The notes under the pieces are model-generated. The model was not told the origin of the DNA, made no database searches, and worked only from the letters and a program-made list of their open reading frames with translations. From Candidatus Krumholzibacteriota bacterium (GTDB lineage Bacteria > Krumholzibacteriota > Krumholzibacteriia > JAJRXK01), in assembly GCA_029262065.1 (NCBI GenBank), contig JAJDAC010000048.1, forward strand, positions 62,001-126,000: a stretch of DNA of 64,000 nucleotides, read 5' to 3'. Each line of letters starts with the position of its first letter. Position 1 is the stretch's first letter. The translations under genes were made by a program, and so were the position numbers. This document shows, one piece after another, positions 59,148 to 64,000 of this stretch.

Positions 59148-59783
59148 ATGAAGCAGGATCGAGACCGCGTTCGGCGCGTGGTGGAAAGCGTCGTCGACGA
59201 ATTGTTGCCGCGGCAGGGTGCTTTGCCGCCGGCCCCGAAGCCACCGACCGGCGGTTGGAAGGTGGCGCCGTTCTACGTGGGCGACCCCAAGACCAGACAA
59301 CCCCTCATTGGAGCCCGCGGGCTGAAGCTGCAGCCGGGAGCCGAGCGTCGCGTGGCCATTGGCAGCGACCACGGCGGGTTTGCCCTCAAGAAGATTCTCA
59401 TCGAAGAGTTGAGGGAGTTGGACTTCCAGGTGGAAGACTGCGGTACCTACAGCACCCAGAGTTGTGATTACCCCGACTTTGCCCAGCGCGTGGGCGAGCA
59501 ACTGCAGCGTGGCCAGTGCCGGCTGGGCATCATGATCGATGGTGCGGGCATTGGCAGCGCCATGGCGTTGAACAAGATGCGCGGCGTGCGCGCGGCGACC
59601 GTGCACAACGAGGCCACGGCGATCAACAGCCGCGAACACAACGATGCCAACGTACTGGTGTTGGGGAGCGGCCAACTCCATTCGGGCCACGCGCGGCGAT
59701 TGGCGCGCATCTGGTTGGCTACGCCGCACGCGGGGGGGCGCCACGCAAAACGCGTGGACAAGATCAACGCGCTCGACGGTTAG
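59148..59783 (+). CDS. RpiB/LacAB-family sugar-phosphate isomerase with N-terminal targeting-like helix
   Basis: 211 aa versus ~150 for RpiB. The core from ~67 matches RpiB: VAIGSDHGGFALKKILIEEL, CGTYSTQSCDYPDFAQ, REHNDANVLVLGSG and GGRHAKRVDKI. The catalytic Cys-Gly-Thr of E. coli RpiB is Asp131-Gly-Ala133 (MIDGAGIGSAMALNKMRG), as I recall for the microcompartment-associated branch. Residues 5-20 (RDRVRRVVESVVDELL) form an amphipathic helix with hydrophobics at i, i+3/4, i+7/8, followed by a Pro-rich linker (PRQGALPPAPKPPTGG), like encapsulation peptides. Probably a pentose or deoxypentose phosphate isomerase. Next to nucleoside salvage genes. ATG 59148. Confidence 0.87.
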   Translation: MKQDRDRVRRVVESVVDELLPRQGALPPAPKPPTGGWKVAPFYVGDPKTRQPLIGARGLKLQPGAERRVAIGSDHGGFALKKILIEELRELDFQVEDCGTYSTQSCDYPDFAQRVGEQLQRGQCRLGIMIDGAGIGSAMALNKMRGVRAATVHNEATAINSREHNDANVLVLGSGQLHSGHARRLARIWLATPHAGGRHAKRVDKINALDG

Positions 59784-60481
59784 CGGGGCGCGAAGGCGCT
59801 CTTCACCGCTCCCAGGCTGATGGCGTTCGTAGCCACGCCCGTACCAAACTCCAACTCGCCCGACATGGTATTGAACGTGTTGCCGTCGCCCTCGCAGGGC
59901 TCGCCATCGACTGTGCTGCATGCCCACCACGAGCAAGAGTCGACGATGAACCGGTACGCACCGGGCGACAGGGTTCCGGTGCCAGCGCCGCCGATTCCTC
60001 CCCACGTAAGTACATCCGGTTGCGTGGCGGCGGTGGATGCATCGGGTACGGGTATCAGCCGCGCCCACCAGTTGCCGGTGGCCGTGGCTGGACCGTACTG
60101 GCACTCGTAGCGAAATTCGGTGGAGGCCAGTATCCGGAACTCGATTTCGAAGTGCAAACCGGCACTGGCGCTCTCGCCGCGGGCGCCCGTGGCCGAGGTG
60201 GTCGACGAAACCGTGAATGCCGCGGGCGTGAGCATCGAGTCGAATTGAATGTGCGCGGCGGCTTCGCCGCAGGTGGCGTCGAGCTGCTCGTCTATGGCGA
60301 AGGCACCGACGGACTGGGAGTCATCTTGGACCACTTGGGAGTCATAGCTGCCGTCGCCACAGTAGCCACCCACCTGGGTGTGCCACTGTCGACTCACCGA
60401 GAGCAACTCGACGTCGGCCGCCCCGGCGGCCGAGCTTGCGAGTAGGGTCAGTAGGAGGGGGAGCAAGGAGATGCGTGTCAC
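59780..60481 (-). CDS. Hypothetical secreted protein
   Basis: 233 aa. Signal peptide LLPLLLTLLASSAAGA. The mature protein is beta-type, Ser/Thr/Ala-rich with several paired cysteines (GGYCGDGSYDSQ, LDATCGEAAA, CSWWACSTV, EPCEGDG) consistent with disulfides in an exported protein. GTG start 60481. Its stop overlaps rpiB's end by 4 bp in convergent orientation. No family recognised. Confidence 0.68.
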   Translation of the reverse strand: MTRISLLPLLLTLLASSAAGAADVELLSVSRQWHTQVGGYCGDGSYDSQVVQDDSQSVGAFAIDEQLDATCGEAAAHIQFDSMLTPAAFTVSSTTSATGARGESASAGLHFEIEFRILASTEFRYECQYGPATATGNWWARLIPVPDASTAATQPDVLTWGGIGGAGTGTLSPGAYRFIVDSCSWWACSTVDGEPCEGDGNTFNTMSGELEFGTGVATNAISLGAVKSAFAPR

Positions 60482-60652
60482 GTGGTCTCGGATGCGGTGT
60501 CTTGGGTGAGAACGAACGGCAGCGCCCGTTGATGCAACTCAACCCCAATGATAGCACAGCGGGTCTGGTCGCGGTCGGGCCGGTACCCTAATATGACAGC
60601 GCATTCGACCCCGCATCCGTCATTCGTCTATCGCCAGTCAAGGAAACGCCGC

Positions 60653-61378
60653 ATGGCCAACAAACCCACTTCTTCTGCCCACGGAGCCCCTTTGCTGGGT
60701 CCCACCCCCACGGGCGAAAAGGTCCCGTTCTTCGTGGCCATCGCCGGCAACATCGGTGTGGGCAAGACCATGGTTACCGACCTGCTGGGAGAACGCCTGG
60801 GGTGGGATACCTACTACGAACCCGTGGTCGACAATCCCTACCTGGAAGATTTCTACCGCGACATGCGTCGGTTCAGCTTTCACCTGCAGGTGTTCTTCCT
60901 ATCCAAGCGTTTCGCTCTGCAGCGCACGTTGCTCGAGAGTGGCCGCAGCGCCGTGCAGGATCGGACCATCTACGAAGACACCGAGATCTTCGCGCGCATT
61001 CTTTACCGCCGGGGCCAGATGGAAGAACGCGACTACCAGAACTATCGTGAGCTGTTCGCCGAGATGGTCAGCTATCTGCGTCCGCCCGACCTGGTGCTGT
61101 ACATGCGTGCGCAGCCCAAGACGATTCTGGGACGAATTCGTCAGCGTGGTCGTGAGATGGAAAAAGATATCGACGTGGAGTATCTGGGCGAGCTCCACGA
61201 CGCGTACGAGAACTGGGCGCAGTACATTCCGCGCATGGCGCCGCTGCACATCATAGACACCGATGTCGTGGATCTGAAATCTGACCGCGCCGCACAGAGC
61301 GAGCTGGTGGCGAAGATCCAAGCCATGTCGAAGGCCAAGGATCAACAGATTCTCGCGCGGCGATCGGCCCAGGCATGA
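60653..61378 (+). CDS. Deoxynucleoside kinase (dNK/dGK family)
   Basis: 241 aa. The P-loop is FFVAIAGNIGVGKTMVTDLL (GxxxxGK[ST]); then YYEPVVDNPYLEDFYRDM, the DRS-like motif QDRTIYEDTEIFARIL, a lid with RIRQRGREMEKDIDVEYL and the LHIIDTD region. Phosphorylates deoxynucleosides (dA/dG/dC type) using ATP, for salvage. ATG 60653 has AAGGA 9 nt upstream; the N-terminal ~23 residues are a disordered extension. First of three coupled salvage genes: its stop overlaps the next ATG (ATGA). Confidence 0.92.
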   Translation: MANKPTSSAHGAPLLGPTPTGEKVPFFVAIAGNIGVGKTMVTDLLGERLGWDTYYEPVVDNPYLEDFYRDMRRFSFHLQVFFLSKRFALQRTLLESGRSAVQDRTIYEDTEIFARILYRRGQMEERDYQNYRELFAEMVSYLRPPDLVLYMRAQPKTILGRIRQRGREMEKDIDVEYLGELHDAYENWAQYIPRMAPLHIIDTDVVDLKSDRAAQSELVAKIQAMSKAKDQQILARRSAQA

Positions 61379-62472
61379 AACACGAGCTACCAATCGTCAG
61401 CGACTTCCTGAGGGGTCGCGACATTCCTACCCACTTGTTGGCTGACCTCCCGAAGGTTGACCTGAGTATCCATTTTGATGGCAGCCTCAGATTTTCGACG
61501 TTCGTCGAATTGTCGCGGCAGCAAGGTCTTGCTTTACCCGGAGGTTCCGAAGAAAAGGCACGGGAGATCCTGACCGGAGCCAGCGGCAGTCAGACCCTGT
61601 TGGAATACATTGCCCTATTCGACTATTCCCTGGCCGTGCTGCAGGACGCGGCGTCGCTGCGACGGGCCATCCACGAGCTGGTCGAAGACTGCGCGCGGGA
61701 GAACGTCTGGCATTTCGAACTGCGGTTCACGCCCACGTTGCACACGGAAGGCGAGCTGACCGTGACTTCGGTTACCGAGTTGGTATTGCACGAACTGCAC
61801 CAGGCCGCCAACGACGCCGGGATCAGCGCCGGGCTGATCATCTCGGGGCTGCGTCATCGGGGAATCGAAGAAGTCCGGGAGCTCGCCGAGCTGGCCGTAC
61901 GGTACAAGAGCAAAGGCGTTGTGGGTTTCGATCTGGCGGGGGCCGAGGCGAACTTCCCGGCCAAAGACCACACCGAGGCGTTCTACCTCATCCTGAACAA
62001 CAACATCAACTGCACGGTCCATGCCGGCGAGGCCTGGGGCCCCGAGAGTATTCAGCAGGCGCTGCACTATCTGGGCGCGCACCGGATTGGGCACGGAGCT
62101 CGGGTCGAAGAGGATTCCGATCTCACGCACTACATTGCCGACCATCGAATTCCCATCGAGGTGGGGCTCAGCAGCAGCGTGCGAACGCAAAGCGTGCCGA
62201 GCCTCGAGCGGCATCCATTGCGTCGATTCCTCCGACGGGGACTTCGATTGACCCTGTGCAGTCACAACCGTCTGTTCCTGGACAACTCCTTGACGCATGA
62301 GATGCGCCTGGCGGTCGACACGTTCGACCTGACGTTGCTCGACATCGAGAACCTGATCGTCATGGGGTTCAAGAGCGCGTTCTTGCACCAGACCGACCGC
62401 AAAGAGCTGCTACGGGGAGCCGTGCAGGAATTCGGTGAAGTTCGCCGTCGGCATGGACTGGAGGGTCCGTGA
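61375..62472 (+). CDS. Adenosine deaminase-like protein with altered metal ligands
   Basis: 365 aa. The TIM-barrel amidohydrolase of the ADA family is clear from LPKVDLSIHFDGSL, NCTVHAGEAWGPESI (His216, Glu219), LGAHRIGHGARVEED (His240) and IEVGLSSSVRTQSVPSLERH. But the first metal His of HxH is Ser31 (His33 retained), and the catalytic Asp-Asp of NTDDP reads Ser-His297-Asn298 (LTLCSHNRLFLDNSLTHEM). It may use a rearranged metal site, act on another nucleoside or aminopurine, or be inactive. Overlaps dNK (ATGA) and PNP (GTGA), so it is part of a salvage operon. Confidence 0.85.
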   Translation: MKHELPIVSDFLRGRDIPTHLLADLPKVDLSIHFDGSLRFSTFVELSRQQGLALPGGSEEKAREILTGASGSQTLLEYIALFDYSLAVLQDAASLRRAIHELVEDCARENVWHFELRFTPTLHTEGELTVTSVTELVLHELHQAANDAGISAGLIISGLRHRGIEEVRELAELAVRYKSKGVVGFDLAGAEANFPAKDHTEAFYLILNNNINCTVHAGEAWGPESIQQALHYLGAHRIGHGARVEEDSDLTHYIADHRIPIEVGLSSSVRTQSVPSLERHPLRRFLRRGLRLTLCSHNRLFLDNSLTHEMRLAVDTFDLTLLDIENLIVMGFKSAFLHQTDRKELLRGAVQEFGEVRRRHGLEGP

Positions 62473-63350
62473 GTCATCTAAAGGCCGCGGACGGCTGGCG
62501 CTTGGACGACGCCTTCGCGCAGCGCGTGGAAGCGGCGGCTGAGTCGTTGCGAGCCGAAGGGTTTGGCGCGCCCGTGGGCATGGTGCTCGGAAGTGGACTG
62601 GGCAACGTGGTCGACCGCATGGAGGTCCAGGCCGTGCGGCCGTTCGGTGAGATACCGGGATTCCATGCTCCCACGGTGGCCGCCCACAAGGGCCAGCTGG
62701 TGCAAGGGACTCACGACGGGCGCTCGGCCCTGATTCTGCAAGGCCGCCTGCACGCCTACGAGGGCCTGGACATGGCCGACGTGGTGTTTCCCATCGCCAC
62801 GTTGGTAGCGCTTGGTTGCCGTACCATTCTCATGACCAATGCGGCCGGTGGTCTGCATCCCGATTCCCGCGCGGGCGATGTCATGGTCATCTCCAGCCTG
62901 ATCGACTTCCACTGGGCGGACGCGACGCGCGGTCTGGTATTGCCCCCGGCCAATGTCGACACCGAGGTCGCCTTGCGGGCGGCCACCCACGCGGGGCCAT
63001 TCGATCGTGCGCTGGCCCACGGTCTGGTGAAGGTTGCGGCCTCTTGCAAGGTCTTCGCTCGCACCGGTACCTACGTCTCGTTGTGGGGTCCCAACTACGA
63101 GACGCCGCGAGAGATCGGCTTTCTGCGCCGTATCGGCGGCGACGCCGTGGGCATGAGCACGGGTCCCGAGTCGGCCTTCGCGCGGCGAATGGGCGTGCGC
63201 CTGGCGGGGATATCGCTGATTACCAATGTCGCGGTGGAATCCGGTGGCGAAGTGGTTACGCACGACGAGGTGATCGAAGTGGGGGCGGCCAGTCGGGAGT
63301 CGCTGGCCGACGTCATTCTGGCCGCGTTGCCCCTTCTGCACGGGTCGTGA
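62469..63350 (+). CDS. Purine nucleoside phosphorylase (PNP-I, trimeric type)
   Basis: 293 aa. Phosphate-binding GMVLGSGLGNVVDRM, VAAHKGQLVQG, RLHAYEGLDMADVVFPI, NAAGGLHPDSRAGDVMVI, TYVSLWGPNYETPREI, GMSTGPESAFARRMG and GISLITNVAVESGGEVVTHD are the trimeric PNP family motifs, with the purine-binding Asn in ITN. Cleaves (deoxy)guanosine/inosine with phosphate to base plus (deoxy)ribose-1-P. GTG start 62469 overlaps the upstream stop (GTGA). Its sugar phosphate product could feed a phosphopentomutase and the neighbouring RpiB-type isomerase. Confidence 0.93.
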   Translation: MSHLKAADGWRLDDAFAQRVEAAAESLRAEGFGAPVGMVLGSGLGNVVDRMEVQAVRPFGEIPGFHAPTVAAHKGQLVQGTHDGRSALILQGRLHAYEGLDMADVVFPIATLVALGCRTILMTNAAGGLHPDSRAGDVMVISSLIDFHWADATRGLVLPPANVDTEVALRAATHAGPFDRALAHGLVKVAASCKVFARTGTYVSLWGPNYETPREIGFLRRIGGDAVGMSTGPESAFARRMGVRLAGISLITNVAVESGGEVVTHDEVIEVGAASRESLADVILAALPLLHGS

Positions 63351-63428
63351 AGTCGACCGGCCGCGGCCGGCTTGAACCGGTCGCCGCAGTATGCAAAGCT
63401 TGCGGCTCATCTTGAGCAAGAGAGTGCC

Positions 63429-64000
63429 ATGAGCCGCGCGCAGCGCCGATTCTTCCGCATCGTGATCCTGGTAGGGCCACTGCTGTTTCTGCAGGCGGCC
63501 CTGGCTTTCGCGCGTCCCAACCTGGTCGTGTTCGCGGTCGATACGTTGCGGGCCGATCGCCTGTCCTGTTATGGCCACAACCGGCCCACCAGCCCCAACA
63601 TCGACTGGATCGCCGAGCGTGGTGTTCGCTTCGATCACGCCGTGGCCACCGCGCCGTGGACGCTACCCAGCTTCGCCAGTCTATTCACCGGCCGGTACCC
63701 CACGCGTCATGGCGCGGGCCTGGTAGGGCCCACGCGCAACCTGGGATCCGACGTTCCGCGCGTGCTGAGCGCCGAGGCCACGACGCTGGCCGAGGTGTTG
63801 CGCGAGGCCGGCTATCAGACCGGGGCCGTGGTGACCAATCCGTACCTTTCGCTGGGCCTGCACCGCGGCTTCGACCACTACCGGTATAGCGCCATGGCGG
63901 CGCCGCAGGTGGGGGTTCTGGCGCGCAGTTGGTTGGCCAGCACCAGCGACGACGAGCCGTTCTTTCTGCTGTGTCATTTCAACGACCCGCATGAGCCCAC
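63429..64000 (+). CDS. Sulfatase/phosphatase-fold protein, truncated by the window end
   Basis: The first ~190 residues are visible. N-terminal membrane or signal segment (IVILVGPLLFLQAALAFA), then LVVFAVDTLRADRLSCYGHN with NRPTSPNIDWIAERGVRF: the first metal-binding motif and family pattern of sulfatases. The nucleophile region reads APWTLPSFASLFTGRYPTRH; the formylglycine motif CxPxR is absent and a Thr stands in, as in many phosphatase/phosphoethanolamine-like members. ATG 63429 begins 78 bp after the PNP stop. Likely acts in the envelope. C-terminal half outside the window. Confidence 0.85.
   Translation, partial: MSRAQRRFFRIVILVGPLLFLQAALAFARPNLVVFAVDTLRADRLSCYGHNRPTSPNIDWIAERGVRFDHAVATAPWTLPSFASLFTGRYPTRHGAGLVGPTRNLGSDVPRVLSAEATTLAEVLREAGYQTGAVVTNPYLSLGLHRGFDHYRYSAMAAPQVGVLARSWLASTSDDEPFFLLCHFNDPHEP

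Noticed and set aside
62478-63638. Minus-strand 386-codon frame opposite the PNP gene
   Set aside because: The plus strand encodes an unmistakable purine nucleoside phosphorylase.

Overview
The window (64 kb, high G+C, roughly 60-63% by eye) is densely packed chromosomal DNA of a Gram-negative bacterium. I see no rRNA, tRNA, insertion sequence, phage or CRISPR array. Clues to the lineage are: two secreted proteins ending in a FlgD-like Ig domain with the 'NPFNP...DVRGR...WDGRD...SGVY' signature, a DUF5916 outer-membrane protein, two Omp85/surface-antigen-type barrels, many lipoproteins, and phosphatase/TPR fusions. Together these resemble FCB-superphylum candidate lineages (Krumholzibacteriota, Eisenbacteria, Latescibacterota type). 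That placement is inference from protein style only.

Layout. 1-2.2 kb (minus): sigma factor, soluble anti-sigma factor and TPR protein, joined by 4-bp start/stop overlaps. 2.4-7.1 kb: a LysR-type effector domain without its DNA-binding domain, a lipoprotein, and a Nudix hydrolase/DNA methyltransferase/APH-like kinase operon; a 14-bp perfect palindrome occurs on both sides of the lipoprotein gene. 7.2-24.9 kb (plus): phosphatase-TPR lipoprotein, DUF5916 protein, AGCS amino acid:cation symporter, a YhaO/YhaN (SbcD/SbcC-like) pair, SRPBCC protein, glucose-6-phosphate isomerase, hybrid histidine kinase, phospho-sugar mutase and agmatinase-family enzyme. 24.9-31.2 kb (minus): alpha/beta hydrolase, NYN-S1 fusion, selenophosphate synthetase, Omp85 protein, SPFH-like pair and Hsp20. 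The selD gene carries an in-frame UGA exactly at the catalytic Cys position, so the organism very probably uses selenocysteine.

31.4-41.2 kb: cell-envelope genes (surface antigen, Wzx/MATE-type flippase, rhomboid protease, DUF2064 transferase, Crp/Fnr regulator, glycosyltransferase, TMTC-like membrane protein with TPRs). 41.2-47.3 kb (minus): a four-gene unit in which every junction is an ATGA overlap: nucleotide-translocase-like/HEAT protein, dual cyclic-nucleotide-binding-domain protein, PafA-like phosphatase and GT2 glycosyltransferase. 47.7-58.0 kb: di-heme YncE-like/FlgD protein, LVIVD-repeat lipoprotein, acyl-CoA dehydrogenase, PQQ-type sugar dehydrogenase and MiaE-like protein. Between them is a 0.7-kb non-coding stretch with a CTGA repeat array and a plus-strand terminator. 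58.1-64 kb: an RpiB-type isomerase with an N-terminal helix resembling microcompartment encapsulation peptides, then a deoxynucleoside kinase/adenosine-deaminase-like/purine nucleoside phosphorylase operon, and a truncated sulfatase-fold gene at the right edge.

Themes: tight translational coupling (ATGA/GTGA overlaps), envelope and extracellular phosphate-ester chemistry, nucleoside/pentose salvage, and several enzymes with altered catalytic residues (histidine kinase ATP-binding boxes, adenosine-deaminase metal ligands, YhaN Walker A, RpiB Cys position).
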